Notes: generated from the letters alone by a model not told the origin. A stretch of 64,000 bases of DNA from Lepeophtheirus salmonis (GCF_016086655.4 NC_052140.2:16368001-16432000), one strand, 5' to 3'; positions 1 to 10,761 are shown, counted from the first letter of the stretch. Made by a program: numbers and translations.

Positions 1-540
1 ATAAATCAAATTAAAAGTGAGATTTGACCATGAGCCATCTCACTTGTCTCAAAAATAAAGAAAGAAAGAAGATCTACTGCAAATTTACTCCTACAAATTG
101 AGTAACTGAATGCTATTTTTTTAATCAAGTATTTTATGGGATGATGACTTAAAAATCAAATTGAACAGCTTTATATTAATAAAATTAATATAAAAGATAC
201 GTTATCAAAAACTTTACAGCTTTTAACATATTATTATTTTATCAGAATAAAAATATATTTAAGGCTTAAGTTTAATTTTTTATCCATGATAATTATCAGA
301 GTAATTTTTTATTTTTAAAAATTGCTAGAAAAGAAAATATAAAGTTTTCTCCTGTTTTTCTTCAAAATTCCGGGATCTTTTATGCTGCCTCTACAATTAT
401 TCTGCTTTATAAAAATGTTCACCAAATCTAAGATATTCAAGGAACAATCCATATTGAGTCATTCCCCCCTTGGAAAAATACCCCTTCTAAGATTGCAAGG
501 AAAGTAAGAACAGTTTACAATCTACATTTGAATAAACACT
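1..540. other. AT-rich sequence without recognisable gene
   Basis: No coding similarity, terminal repeats or RNA gene is seen here. It may include the decayed 3' end of the transposase relic that starts at 541 on the minus strand. Confidence 0.5.
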
Positions 541-840
541 CGGCATTTTTTTATGATCCAAAAAGGCACATTGTCCTCGAAGAACTTGTGAGTCACTTTT
601 GAAGTGTAGGCTGGAGCAGTAACCTGTTGCAAAACCTTCCCACTGTTTTTATCATGGTCTAAACATGGTCATCTTGGAAACATTGAAGTTATCTATTTAC
701 ATGGGGCCCTGCATACTCTTCAGTGGGGCTGGTCTTGACAGTCTCCTTCACAGCATTAGGATCTAATTTAGACGTTCTACCAGAGCCCGGATCTCTAACC
801 ATGTATTCCTTGTCTTCAATCCTTCTTTTTGCCTCCGTAG
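541..840 (-). pseudogene. Tc1/mariner-type transposase relic, internally deleted
   Basis: Two blocks are readable on the minus strand. Positions 835-689 encode a DNA-binding-domain linker (DPGSGRTSKLDPNAVKETVK) ending in a stop. Positions 632-541 encode the region around the second catalytic aspartate, with APAYTSKVTHKFFEDNVPFW matching the family pattern QQDGAPAHTSKATQKFFEDNVPFW. The aspartate-bearing QDG is altered to QVT. The middle of the DDE domain between the blocks is missing and the blocks are in different frames, so the gene is dead. No terminal repeats are visible. It belongs to the large Tc1/mariner superfamily; the exact lineage is not assigned. Confidence 0.75.
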
Positions 841-957
841 TTGAGTTAAACAGAGGTTATGTTTTTGCCTCTGTTTGTTTGTTCACATTAAGGGGCCATT
901 AAATTCTGAGATGTCAAAGCACTACAAATGTAAATAATCTTGTTGTGACTTCCCTAG

Positions 958-1026
958 AGTTCAGATCTAAACGCTATGGATTATGTCGTCCGACTGAAAG
1001 TTGAGAAGAAAGTATTTTGTATGTAG
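958..1026 (+). pseudogene. short Tc1/mariner transposase fragment
   Basis: A single open stretch reads SSDLNAMDYVVRLKVEKKVF then stops. It corresponds to the conserved SPDLNPMDYxVWxxxExKV block just after the second catalytic aspartate of Tc1/mariner transposases. Only about 22 codons survive. It sits immediately before a different mariner relic, so two elements are juxtaposed here. Confidence 0.55.
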
Positions 1027-1040
1027 ATTGAATATTACTT

Positions 1041-1295
1041 TATGAAAGGCAAAACGCCTTAGGAGACTAAAAATAAGCTGATAAACATTACTAAGACTCT
1101 GCACCTTCGATTATAACAGTTTATAAGTGGTTTCAAAATTTTCAGCGTGACCATATGGGCACAAATGGCGCTGAACGTTCTGGACACCCTGTTGAGGTTA
1201 CTACTCCAAACAATATTGACAAAATCCATGATATGGTGATAGATGATGGAAGAGTGAAGGTGCGTGAGATTGGTAGTGCTGTGAGCCTCTCCAGT
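1041..1295 (+). pseudogene. mariner transposase N-terminal half
   Basis: The frame, with three in-frame stops, reads a mariner helix-turn-helix region: DSAPSIITVYKWFQNFQ, then AERSGHPVEVTTPNNIDKIH and DDGRVKVREI. This is the classic mariner arrangement of first HTH, ERSGRP-type linker and second HTH. Similarity stops abruptly after SLSS near 1295. The catalytic half of the same type of protein follows at once, but on the opposite strand (1594-1289). The element has therefore been rearranged by an inversion and cannot be functional. Confidence 0.85.
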
Positions 1296-1594
1296 TGGAA
1301 TCCTATTTCCATTAATGCTGGGACCACCACTACAATTTTCGTTATGGAAAAACAACATTTTTTGTGGGCCAATCCTGGGCGTTTTTCTTGCAGCCTGGTT
1401 TGCAAACGGTTCAATAACGATGAATAATATGCACTTGTAATAGTTGCACTCTTTTCCAGATAGTCGATAGAATTATTCATCGCGGATCCAAAAGACATTC
1501 CCCATAATCTTTCAGGGCAATTCTTTGATTCAAACCAATGCCAAACAGAATGAAACAGACCCATCTGACAGAAAAAGTTGGTCTGTTTTTCCAA
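1289..1594 (-). pseudogene. mariner transposase catalytic half, inverted relative to its N-terminus
   Basis: The minus strand reads GMSFGSAMNNSIDYLEKSAT followed by YYSSLLNRLQTRLQEKRPGL and AHKKCCF. This matches mariner SVFWDxxGIIxIDYLEKGKT and LAHKKVLFHQDNAPAH. The second catalytic aspartate motif is lost (FSITKI), and ALMEIGFQLE corresponds to KLHELGFELL. Similarity ends at about 1289, exactly where the plus-strand N-terminal half ends. The region beyond (YSPDLAPSD) is absent. The two halves face each other head to head. Confidence 0.85.
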
Positions 1595-1599
1595 GAGAT

Positions 1600-2231
1600 G
1601 CTACTAAATAAACATAACCTCACCATCTCTCAATCTTTCAAACAACCATCATATGTAAAGTAAATAAATAGATTTTTATTTATCCTTTTCTAGATTTTTT
1701 GTTGAGATTATTTTTATGTTGAGGAAGCACTTATTTTTTTTTTTCTTGATTATTGGCAATGATTTTTTTTGTGTTAACTCACCACATACATAACTTATAA
1801 GCCATTTTTCAAGCAAAAAAGAAATAACAAGAAAAGGTCTAATCAAATATATTGTTAACTTTAATAATGAACTCACACGTTAACTCTGATTGCATGTCTC
1901 TCTATAATCATTATCGTCAGAGGCTCGTGGATAGAACAAAATATTTACTGATTTTTTTGTTCTTGTTTATAGATCTGTTTGTTAGACAGAATATTTTGTA
2001 GCTCTAGCCTAGAACACGCTAGTACACATGTTTATCTTGTTATGAAACAGATATAGGATTTCCAACGTTTGTTCTGTCTTTATAAAAGGGATACATATTC
2101 GTTTATTTGATACATGTATTAATATTAGACAGGGTGTTGTAGGAACATGACCTCACTTTTCAAAAGACAATAATAAAAAATTTATATATTAAAAAAGTTT
2201 TTTTTTGTTTCGTAATGATAGTACATATTAT
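1600..2231. other. AT-rich spacer
   Basis: Homopolymer-rich sequence with no coding similarity or terminal repeats that I can support. Confidence 0.4.
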
Positions 2232-2590
2232 CAGGGGCGTCCGCAGGGTTAATATATTTTTTTATGGGGGGCGGGAGGGGAGGGCTTGGGTGAAGATGTT
2301 TTTTTTAAATCCAGAAATTAAATTTTTCCAAAAAAATTTTAAAAATCCAAGCTATTCACCAAAATTTATAGATTAAGTTTCAAATATGAAATTTTTTGGA
2401 GAAAAATTTCAAAAAATGATAGATATTCACAGAAAATTAAATTTTTTGAAAAAAAAAATACATTTCAATATACCATTAAATTACGAATTTTGCATTTCAA
2501 ATATTTAATTTTCTAGTACAAAGCAAAAAATCCTTAACTTGAGGGAAGGGGACTCCAACCCCTCCTGCCCACCCCCTGCATGCGTCCTCG
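2232..2590 (+). repeat. MITE-like element of the CAGGGGCGTC family
   Basis: The element begins CAGGGGCGTCCGCAGGG followed by a G-rich block. It ends with a C-rich block and GCATGCGTCCTCG, so the ends form an imperfect inverted repeat with G-tracts pointing inward. The interior is A/T-rich and built from degenerate copies of a TTTTTGAAAAAATTT-like word. Related elements lie at 15885-16528 (reverse), 52083-52352 and as a fragment at 58350-58530. The CAGGGGCG terminus suggests a hAT-type non-autonomous element, but no clean 8-bp target duplication is visible here. Confidence 0.6.
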
Positions 2591-2594
2591 ACTA

Positions 2595-2715
2595 TAAGTT
2601 TTGTCTAACAAATTTTTTGCCAATTTTTTAAAAGTCTTAAAGATGTTGGGTTTTCCGGAATAAATCCGTTGTGAATTACTCGATTTGACCAACTTCATCA
2701 ATTTCGAATCTTTGC
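2595..2715. repeat. dispersed repeat shared with 27860-27915 and the window's right end
   Basis: The segment around AAAGATGTTGGGTTTTCCGG is similar to 27860-27915 and to 63915-64000. The 27860 copy lies inside a minus-strand Tc1 transposase, so this is most likely a small Tc1 remnant. Confidence 0.45.
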
Positions 2716-2874
2716 ATAACACTGAATCAATCTGGTATTGTTACTCCTTATCAACTTTATTTGCTGAGATATTCGTGTTAAAATAATTTTGCGAATTTCA
2801 AATTATGAAAACGAAAAAATATTTATTTGTTTATTAGAAATTGAAACAATGAACTGATCTTCAATAATCATTCG

Positions 2875-3184
2875 GGCTGCTTACAACATTAAGAAGTCCA
2901 TTAATGATTGGTATGGAGCCAAGAAGAGTCAAAAAATTTGTATCAACAACATTGCTGATTTCTGGGCCTCCTCCAGCTCTGACCTCAACTCCCTGGAGTT
3001 TGTAGTTTCAGGCGTCTTGGAGAAGTGTGTCTACTGCATTTCTCATCCAAATTTGGATTCACTCCGAGCTGTCATCATGACAGCGTGTTACACCATAGAC
3101 ATGACCATCATTGTCAAGAGTATCCAATCTGTTTGCCATTGTGTCAAGGGTATTATTGCTTGTGAAGGAAAACATATTGAATAA
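2875..3184 (+). pseudogene. internally deleted Tc1-type transposase (deletion-lineage copy 1)
   Basis: A short piece of the helix-turn-helix region (AYNIKKSIND) is joined directly to the C-terminal end: NIADFWASSSSDLNSLEF, then SHPNLDSLRAVIMTACYT and ACEGKHIE with a TAA stop at 3182. This matches the family block DFWPSSSPDLNPLDF through CEGGHIE. About 200 residues of the catalytic core are missing. The same junction is seen in copies at 17816, 34687, 37760, 40200 and 42420, so the deletion was inherited by an amplifying non-autonomous lineage rather than arising here. Confidence 0.8.
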
Positions 3185-3440
3185 AAAAATATAGTATTTA
3201 GACATATCACATATTCGTTTCGTCTTGTATTTTCTTGATTCTTCTCTGTACGTTAATATTTAGTTGCAACCAATATAAGCGAAGGGGTGGGGGATTTATC
3301 CGAATGGATGATTTAAGACGGCATATCATCCCACACCTCCAAAAAAAATATGGGCCTACATCTTAAAGTATTTTTTGCCTTAAAATACTTTTATTGTATT
3401 CGTCCCCAGATTTAAATTTATCCATATTTATTTTTGGAGA

Positions 3441-3602
3441 GTAGACGAAAGGAAGACTCGTCAAAACAGTCACATTAATATTGACACACTAAAAGCTTTC
3501 ATGGAGTTATGGACAGGATTAATTGATCCGAAATCAATTGTTCGGGCATGTTCGAGCTTTCATATCCAACTAAAAAACACCGGCGCCTCAAAATTTGAAT
3601 AA
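3441..3602 (+). pseudogene. Tc1-type transposase C-terminus
   Basis: Fifty-four codons are open. SHINIDTLKAFMELWTGL is followed by DPKSIVRACSSFHIQLKN, a FE end and TAA. It matches the usual end of Tc1-type proteins (SHxNIDTLKAxME..., VRACSSFRxRLExxIxAKGGYIE). The catalytic core upstream is absent. It lies about 170 bp before the candidate exon at 3777. Confidence 0.75.
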
Positions 3603-3776
3603 TTACTCTTGATTAATTTATACATCTACGTTATAATTAAAACTTTCCAATATTCTGATTAAAAGTGCTAATTAATATTATAATTTTTTTTTTATTACTG
3701 GAGAGGGGGAAACTTCAAAGACTGCGTCGCCCTGTATATATATTATAAATACTCAAACTGTTTTTATTTTTCATAG

Positions 3777-3836
3777 CAATCCCTCCACCTGGAGCAGCAG
3801 AGCTCAACGAATCAATCAAAGAGCAAAACATTAAAG
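3777..3836 (+). other. candidate coding exon (60 nt)
   Basis: A pyrimidine tract ending TTTTTCATAG precedes a 60-nt segment that ends AAAG followed by GTGATA, giving plausible acceptor and donor sites. In the phase that uses two leading bases the segment reads IPPPGAAELNESIKEQNIK with one base left over. The codon composition looks protein-like and GC is higher than the surroundings. I do not recognise the protein. A strong-looking acceptor also occurs at 4590 (CTTTTATTTCAG); splicing to it would give two codons and a stop. It could equally be chance in a large AT-rich region. Confidence 0.3.
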
Positions 3837-4111
3837 GTGATATTATTTTGTTGTGTAGCCATTATATTGTATGTATTCAGTTCATAGAACGCACACCTGG
3901 TCAATTTATTCATATCAGACTGGCTATTTATACATACATCGATGGGTTCCTATTCCCCATTGTGGTCAATGAATATAAGAGCGTCTTACTTACTTAGAAG
4001 CATGTATACCAAACATTTTCTTGCAATTTTTAGATCTATTTCATATAAGGAAATGGAATAATCTGTATCAGAGCAGTGGGGGATTGTAATCCTGACACAA
4101 ATTGCACTTAT

Positions 4112-4450
4112 GTATAATTAAGAGTTGACTCAGCTTGAACTCTAGTTCTAAGGTTCGTTACTTGATTGGATTTGAGTGCCAAGACTTAATATTCGACTGG
4201 GATTCCAGTTTTAAGACTCAATATTTGACTGGGATTCGAGTTATAATACTCAAGACTTGAGACAGACTTGAGTTATAAGACTCGCTACTTGACAAAAACT
4301 TTAGTCCTAAGACTCAAGAATGGACTCAGATTCGAGTTCTATGACTAAAGACTTGACTAGGACCTAAATTCTAAGACTTGAATAGGACCTAAGTTCTAAG
4401 ACTTGACTAAAAGTTGAGTACTAGGACTCGACATATATATATATCCAACA
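4112..4450 (+). repeat. degenerate tandem tract of a GACTTGAGT-type word
   Basis: About ten diverged copies of a roughly 32-bp unit resembling TCGAGTTCTAAGACTCAAGA are strung together. The word and its reverse complement (ACTTGAGT and ACTCAAGT) both recur, so the tract is rich in short inverted repeats. It ends in CCAACACTTA and starts near TTAAGAGTTGACTC. These look like worn versions of the TAGTGTTGG ends that bound the GGACCG and AAGTTAA elements in this window. A possible 8-bp target duplication matches only 5 of 8 positions. Confidence 0.55.
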
Positions 4451-4916
4451 CTTAGTAATATCTGAGTTCATGAAAAAACAATTCTATAGTCGAGGTCTAC
4501 AGCTCCGGTGATTTGACATTCCAAGGTTTAATGCCTTCGCCTGAACTACTATGCAATTTTTTCCCCCAATCTAATTACCTTTTATTTCAGTATTTTGAGA
4601 TGGAATGAACGTGCCCGTGTCCGGGCTCGAGTTCCATAGCTCTGATGCTATGTGCGTACCCTACTGTGATTATTTCACAACTCAACTCTTCACATTCCTT
4701 AAAAATTTAATGAAGATAAATGGTCTTATATGACGTCACGGCTCTTAATGGAGTCTTTTGTGTGGTAAGAACGACCTCCCCACAACTAAATATACGTATA
4801 TTATGTAAATGTATTCATTGAATGCCTCTATTTTCTGAGAAGCACAGAAAAAGAAAGATGAATGACTAATGAGTCCCTTGAGAGTGAGTCAGTATGTACT
4901 CATAGTGTCTGTTAAG

Positions 4917-4957
4917 GTTTTAAATATCCATTCACTACGTTCGAAAAATAATCAATA
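4917..4957 (+). repeat. left copy of a 40-bp direct repeat
   Basis: The 40-bp sequence starting TTTTAAATATCCATTCACTA is repeated at 6175-6214 with three substitutions. The two copies abut the two ends of the TAGTGTTG...CAACACTA element between them. Confidence 0.7.
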
Positions 4958-4958
4958 T

Positions 4959-6172
4959 TAGTGTTGGATTCTCGTTAACACTATTGAGTTCGTTTGAGTA
5001 GTTAAATATTGAGTAAATTCCAGTGGGTGTTCAAGTTTAGGCGTGAGGCTATGAAAAATATACTGTAGTTTGTAGTTGATAATTTTAAACCTATTATAAT
5101 TAAAGGATGTAAATTTTATCCATAGATATGTCTTGTCATCTATTTCCTTAGAGGGTCTGTAAGTTTGACTACTTCATTAAGGCAGTCAATGATTATTGCT
5201 CGAATAACTTAGGCAATTTGAAAAAATATCACTATTTAGTATTTACTTTTTTTAATAATATTTATCTATGAGTGGAAAAGATTATCTCGCACGACCCCAA
5301 AGATGTTGGAAGGTATAAGTAATTGATGACTGGCTCAAATGTGTTTGGAAAGGCCATTTTCAAACACTGTTTAACTCCTTCAATAGATCCCGTAATCGTT
5401 CAATACAGAATAATTGTAAAGACAACCCTTGGAGATGATATTAATATACTAAGGGGTATGAAAAGTATTCAACCGTAACAAAGATACCGAACTTTTTTCT
5501 GAATTTTATTTTTCAGCAATGTCTCATTGCAACTCGAACCACTTCTCCCAAACATGTTCCCCTCTCTGTAATACCTCCAAATACTCTTCATTGGAATGAA
5601 CTCTTTTCAATTTGGGTTGTAATTTTTTTTCTACAAGAATCCCATCCATAACAATAACAAAAGTCAAAACATGAACATAGCGTAGTAAATAAACCACTTA
5701 TAATTATATTTTTAGAGTGAACAAAGAATAAATTATCTTAAAATGAGCGTATCATGGTGTATCCAAGTTTTATTTACAATAATTAATGGATGCCAAAATT
5801 CGGATTTATTCCGTCTAAACATACTTCCAACACAATACTACTCCATTTGGTGCAAGGAAGCACAAACATTTACTCCCTCAAATTACTATTACATAACAAC
5901 TGCGCATTCAAAATGGCGTAAACTTTGCCGAGTAACTGTCAACAAATACAAAAAGATGTGACTAGCTTTTATTTACGTGTACTGCCATCTTCAGATTGAG
6001 GTCGGTAAATTTTCTGACCACACTCATATACTCAAATATTTTGTGTTTTTATCATCCAAGCGATAGTTTAGTCGCGTTTTTCAAATAATATTTCGGGAGA
6101 TGAGTTATAGTAGTTTTTAATGATGTTACATATTTTTTTTTCAAGTTTGAGTAATACCCGAATACAACACTA
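4959..6172. mobile_element. hAT-like element with TAGTGTTGG ends, no coding recognised
   Basis: The left end is TAGTGTTGGATTCTCG and the right end CCGAATACAACACTA, an imperfect terminal inverted repeat like that of the GGACCG MITEs in this window. The interior (about 1.2 kb) is AT-rich and has no transposase that I recognise. It holds one minus-strand open frame at 5697-5524. Instead of an 8-bp duplication it is flanked exactly by 40-bp direct repeats (37 of 40 identical). Confidence 0.5.
5524..5697 (-). CDS. unassigned small open reading frame
   Basis: The frame is open for 57 codons and ends in TGA at 5526-5524. The first ATG (5649) would give a 41-residue product containing LQPKLKRVHSNEEYLEVLQR and EHVWEKWFELQ. 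The second half has a protein-like, amphipathic, charged composition unusual for this AT-rich background. An alternative is an exon entered at a TTCTTGTAG acceptor just upstream of EKKLQ. No family is recognised. It lies inside the TAGTGTTGG element and may be a degraded piece of that element's gene. Confidence 0.25.
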   Translation of the reverse strand: MVYLLRYVHVLTFVIVMDGILVEKKLQPKLKRVHSNEEYLEVLQRGEHVWEKWFELQ

Positions 6173-6174
6173 AT

Positions 6175-6214
6175 TTTTAAATATCCATTCACTATGTTTA
6201 AAAAATAATCAATA
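6175..6214 (+). repeat. right copy of the 40-bp direct repeat
   Basis: Matches 4917-4957 at 37 of 40 positions and begins two bases after the CAACACTA end of the intervening element. Confidence 0.7.
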
Positions 6215-6879
6215 GTACAATATACATACATATATATGTCTGGGACTAACCATACATATAAAGAAGCGTTAAAAAAAACTCATTAAAGTGTTGGATCGAT
6301 CCACTCATCACCAATACATGTATACCCACTCAGGGGTGGTCAAATTTCAATAGCAGCAACACAATTCATTTAGAGAGTAATAAAGAAAACACATACTCGT
6401 CTCACCAGTAGGCTCTTCATTAAAGGAGGAAAAAATAGTACAAAAAAAAAAAAAAAACAATTGAAAAACGTGGAATTTGAGGTATAAAAAACAAAAACAC
6501 TCAGAAAATAATACATAAATAATGATCCTGGATAGTTGTGGAGAAGAAGCAATTAGTTACAAATTGTTACGGACATCAAATACTTGTAGTTTTCCAATTT
6601 GGTTGACTATCAAATAGTATTAGAAATATTTAACAAAAACCTCAGAACTGCATTGAATATTCCTGGATGTCAATGATGAATAGTGAGATCTTTGTTTTCA
6701 ATAAAAATAATAAGTAATGAAATTCTTTCTGAAATGGTCAAATTTGTAGAAAGAATTAATTTTTCTAAACTGATTAGAAAAAAGTAGAATAATTTAAGAA
6801 AAATATTTTATTAATTTCATTCTAATAATTGATTTATTGTCTATAATATGAGAATAAGATTGTATAACGATATAATACA
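6215..6879. other. AT-rich spacer
   Basis: Includes poly-A and poly-T runs; nothing else is supported. Confidence 0.4.
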
Positions 6880-7330
6880 TTTTAGGGGCAGAATGTATAG
6901 CCTATGCCGCCACTTTGGGGAGCTCTCTTGAGCAAACGTGGGTTCTTAGGCGTCTAATTTTGTATTGTTTTTAGATAGCATGGTCAGACATGCACCATTA
7001 GTAGGAAAACAATCAATTGACAATTTATTGTATGGGTTTTATGGTCCACACGGATGAGATTACTCAAATCTTTCAAGAGATACAAATATAAATATATACA
7101 ATTATTCAATGATTAATTTACTCATAGATTCAAATAACAAAATAGAATAAGGCATTGAATTTTGTAGTACTCAACAACTTTGGTGCACTCTTTTGGGCCA
7201 ACAAAGGTAATTTTGTTTTTTTGTTTGTTAGATAGCTTAGGTTTTATTTTTGAATCCTGGGTCGAGAAAAATTGTGTTGAAAAAAAAGCCATTTTTGTAG
7301 GACAGATGGCTTGTGCACCCTATATATAAT
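6880..7330 (+). repeat. Tc1-type terminal-repeat remnants
   Basis: Positions 6890-6990 resemble the long terminal repeat of the Tc1 element at 22899-23590. They share the order TATAGCC...GCCACTTT...CTCTxTTGxGCA...TTAGGxGT...TTAGATAG. A second, shorter match lies at 7171-7260. A TTGTGCACCCTATA end at about 7310-7325 could be the opposite terminus. No coding remnant is visible between them. Confidence 0.4.
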
Positions 7331-9454
7331 AAAACAGGATAATAAAAAAACTAACCGTCAATTTGGTGGTCCAATTTTGACATACAATACTTCAATATTT
7401 TATTTATGAAAATTGGGTTTTTATTGTTGTAAAACTGTGTTGTTTAGCCTCCGAAAATATCCAATATCAATCATGCTGACGTCACATGAAAACGTTGTAC
7501 ACGCCTAGTATGTTGGGGCACTTGTATCTTGTACCCTTTGACATAGCTGACGTTAATAGCTGGAATACCATAGCCTTATTGTCAATTAAAATATGTTTGT
7601 CGTCTCTAATATATGCATTTCTTTTTTACTGGTTGTTTCTAATGCATAAATTCATTGGATACCACAACAAGGCACATCGTTACTTTACAAATACAAAAAT
7701 TTACATTATATTCTGTTGTCTGTCGTTAAAGACTACTTTGCTTTTTCCCCCCTCATCAGTGTTCTGAACGTTGATTAGTTAAATTTTGAATATATCCTGT
7801 TAAGCTGTGAACAATTTCTAACTGTTATTGAATTATAATTCCATAGTTGGAAGGAATTAACAAACTTATACCCACTCATGTTTGAGCTTTTTGCAAGTTT
7901 GAATATTGTTATTATTCATGACCCGGGGGCATTTTATGGATTTGTAGGCTTTTCACGGATCAAAAGACTTTGCTTTAATAATATATAAGATAACTCTCGA
8001 AGACATCCTCAGTTATAGTCTACATTTTTATTGAGCACACTCACACGTAACTACTCAATACTTATATCAGTTCATATAACGTGCTCTGTCCTCAAGAATG
8101 AAAATAAGAGCTTGAGATAAAAAATGAATATGTTGGGGATGATGGATGAGTACTTTAGTCTCTCAAGCGCTTACTAACAAAAACAAACAAACAAGTGCTC
8201 CATATATGCTACACAAAAAGCACCTGTGAGAGTTAATTAAGTTTTACATAAATGTGTTTACATAAATTTTATTCAAATCTTAACAGGGAGCACCATATAC
8301 ATTGCACTTTGTATTCACATTTGATACTAAATGCATATCTGCAATATTTCATTATTACAACTACATTGTCATTTCTGATATTAGAATTTGTTTATGATAT
8401 ACATCAAGGATCACGATAAAGAGTGCACCCGCTGACTTGTTTTCATATATTCATTCAGACAAACTTATATGTATTAAAAAAAAACACATCTGATTGGGCA
8501 TTTCAAGATCATATTACTATAATTTGATTTGAACATCTATATCCTGTTCCTTCATCCCTTATTTAAATATAGTTTGCCAAATATTACTTAGGACATAATA
8601 ATCGGTCTATAGCTGAGTTTCTAATGTTTTTCTGTCCCCTGTCAGAGACAAAACGTTTTTTTATTCAAAGGCTCTCACATGCATTCATAATAAGTTATAA
8701 ATTATTTTGAAAGTGTTGCTTATTATATACATAAGGGAGCGCTATATATAGTGCTCCTAGTGACCTTTTTTTTTCTTCCATACATACATATACAACTGTT
8801 TTCTTAATCCATAAATAATTATTTATGGAATTTTGTAAGAACCCATAGGCATTACAAATCCAGCATAGTAATATTGATTATTACCTTTTCTGTCTCTGAG
8901 CAAAGCACTGTGAGTTGTTAAAGGTGTGTAAAATGATTATTGTGGGGTTTGGAACTTGCTGGTAGGTATTTTGATTAAAACCAATATATTTTAAGGATAT
9001 TTGACAGAAAAATCCCTTTCTATATTGTATGGTGTGTATGCAGTACACACGAGGGGAGGAATAACCCAATATATTATTTTTGTTGTCTACAAAAAAATTC
9101 TCCCAAAAAGAAATAACAAGCTGGGACATAAATCACCCTTCTTATTCTCCTCCTACTTCTTCTTCTTCTTATTGAAGTTACTTGGTGTATTATAAATATA
9201 ATGTTGTGGTGGTGATGTTCTTCTACGTGTATATATATCCAAAGACCACCTCGAAATCGTTGAATAGTTCTCCAGTATCTACCTACTTTCAAGACACCAT
9301 TAAATTAATAGAGAAGATAGTAAAAATTACATACCTTCGGCTAAGAGTATGTCCTAAAGATATAGAGTGGAGGAAATAACTTTGTGATCCCTTGCTGATT
9401 TTGTGAGTTTCCCCTTTGATAAAAATTTCTCTGCGGTTCAAGTCCAAAGACTAC
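7331..9454. other. AT-rich spacer with two palindromes
   Basis: No gene is recognised. GGAGCGCTATATATAGTGCTCC at 8736-8757 is palindromic except for one base pair. The 22-bp sequence from 8808 to 8829 (TCCATAAATAATTATTTATGGA) is a perfect palindrome. The open frames here show no family similarity. Confidence 0.45.
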
Positions 9455-9790
9455 TGGCCTTGATTTTCAAATTTTGAGTACGGGAAGAAAAGTTGTCATA
9501 TGGTATATAAATTACCTCTAAAAAATGGCATTGCCCTACAATGTCCTCTTTAACTGGCACACCTCAATCAAATTTTGAACAAAGGCAAAAACTCGTTACT
9601 TTGTGAATATAGATACTGAAAATACATTTTTAGTTATTTTGCATTAAATAGTTTTGATAGACATTTGTCTAACCTGTAAAAAGTGTTTAAAATGCTTTAC
9701 ATTTACAGAAAGGAAAGCTCAAAATTTTCTTCTGTTTCTCTCTCTGTTTACCCCATTAAGTAGCTTAAAAAAACACTTTACTTGTGTTTT
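9455..9790 (+). repeat. dispersed repeat, paired with an inverted copy at 43480-43860
   Basis: A block containing TACATTTTTAGTTATTTTGC and AGTTTTGATAGACATTT is present here and, reverse-complemented, at 43480-43860. Similarity continues for about 300 bp on both sides with many indels. No coding capacity or termini are identified, so the class is unknown. Confidence 0.55.
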
Positions 9791-10097
9791 TATAGGTTAA
9801 TATCATGTCTATCATAATTAATAAATGCAAAATTCGATAGGGGGTGAAGTCGTCACTTTCCTTTAGTGTAGAAACATCCCCCAGTTGATATTGGGGTTTT
9901 GTCCTAGTGATTATGGTTCAAACACTTTTTTTTTGTTCATATAATGTCTTTTAAATATAAATTATTGATCCATTTCTTATGTATGTGTATTATTGGTTGT
10001 TGTATAGTTTATCCCAACTAACCACAAACTGTTTAGTGTTGAATGAGAATATTTGTTTTCTAATTAATTAAGAGTTGAGGTTTGGAATTACATACAC

Positions 10098-10125
10098 ACA
10101 ACATATTAGTGTTGAGATTCGAATC
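10098..10125 (+). repeat. solitary TAGTGTTG-type terminus
   Basis: TTAGTGTTGAGATTCGAATC resembles the outer end of the GGACCG MITE at 52508-53055. No partner end is seen within a few hundred bases. Confidence 0.35.
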
Positions 10126-10555
10126 CAAACTGATTTGTTTCGGCTAGAGTGATTCTTTTTATACAGTTATTGAGAACGTTCAACGTTATTTAATGGGTCT
10201 AGAAGTATGACCTTCATACAATTTTATTAGTCAGCTGAGATCAAATTGAGTCACTGTAATATTTTGTGCAATTGCTTATAGGAATCAAAATTGACGTCAT
10301 GTACAGAACAATTTTGACACTCAAATTTATTCTATACCTAACTAAAATAAATAATAATAGGTGTGGTAAAAAGAAATCCATTATTTACCCAATAGATAGC
10401 TTTTGTAATATGTATCTCCCGTTGTATAAGTGCTATGGGTTTAAAGATGATGGCGTTAGAAAGATAAAATTTTGTAATCAAAAACTTTATGGGCAGTTTT
10501 GTGATTGTTTGCCTCAGTAGGGTTTGAGGGCACGTCAAAGATGGACGCCAGCAGA

Positions 10556-10761
10556 AAGAAATTATCCATATTATATAGTTTTTCTTCCAACAATGTGAAA
10601 ACGAAACCCAGGAGGCTGAAAATGTGAATAGTTTTAATACTGCAAGAGGCAATCATGTGGTATTTTGGGTTTGGATATTCTGTTGCAGTAATTTTGATGT
10701 GAAAGATGATCCACGCTCTGGAAAATCAATTATCAAAAATGTGGATAACATAATGGAATAA
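10556..10761 (+). pseudogene. mariner transposase N-terminal fragment
   Basis: The frame contains VNSFNTARGNHVVFWVWIFC followed by SNFDVKDDPRSGKSIIKNVD and stops. It corresponds to the mariner paired-like HTH region, usually TxQRWFxKFRSGNFDxxDxPRSGRPxxxxxD. This is a different mariner lineage from the one at 1041. The catalytic domain is absent downstream, where sequence becomes unrecognisable after the TAA at 10759. Confidence 0.7.

Noticed and set aside
1155..1427. Plus-strand open frame of 90 codons as a gene
   Set aside because: Only its first half is mariner coding sequence; the second half is antisense of the inverted catalytic part.
7486..7767. 93-codon hydrophobic open frame as a membrane protein gene
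   Set aside because: Hydrophobic runs are expected from T-rich DNA; no family similarity or conserved context.
10266..10652. Overlapping open frames on both strands, 84 and 104 codons
   Set aside because: Composition is typical of AT-rich chance frames, no family similarity, and the mariner fragment at 10556 explains the nearby coding signal.
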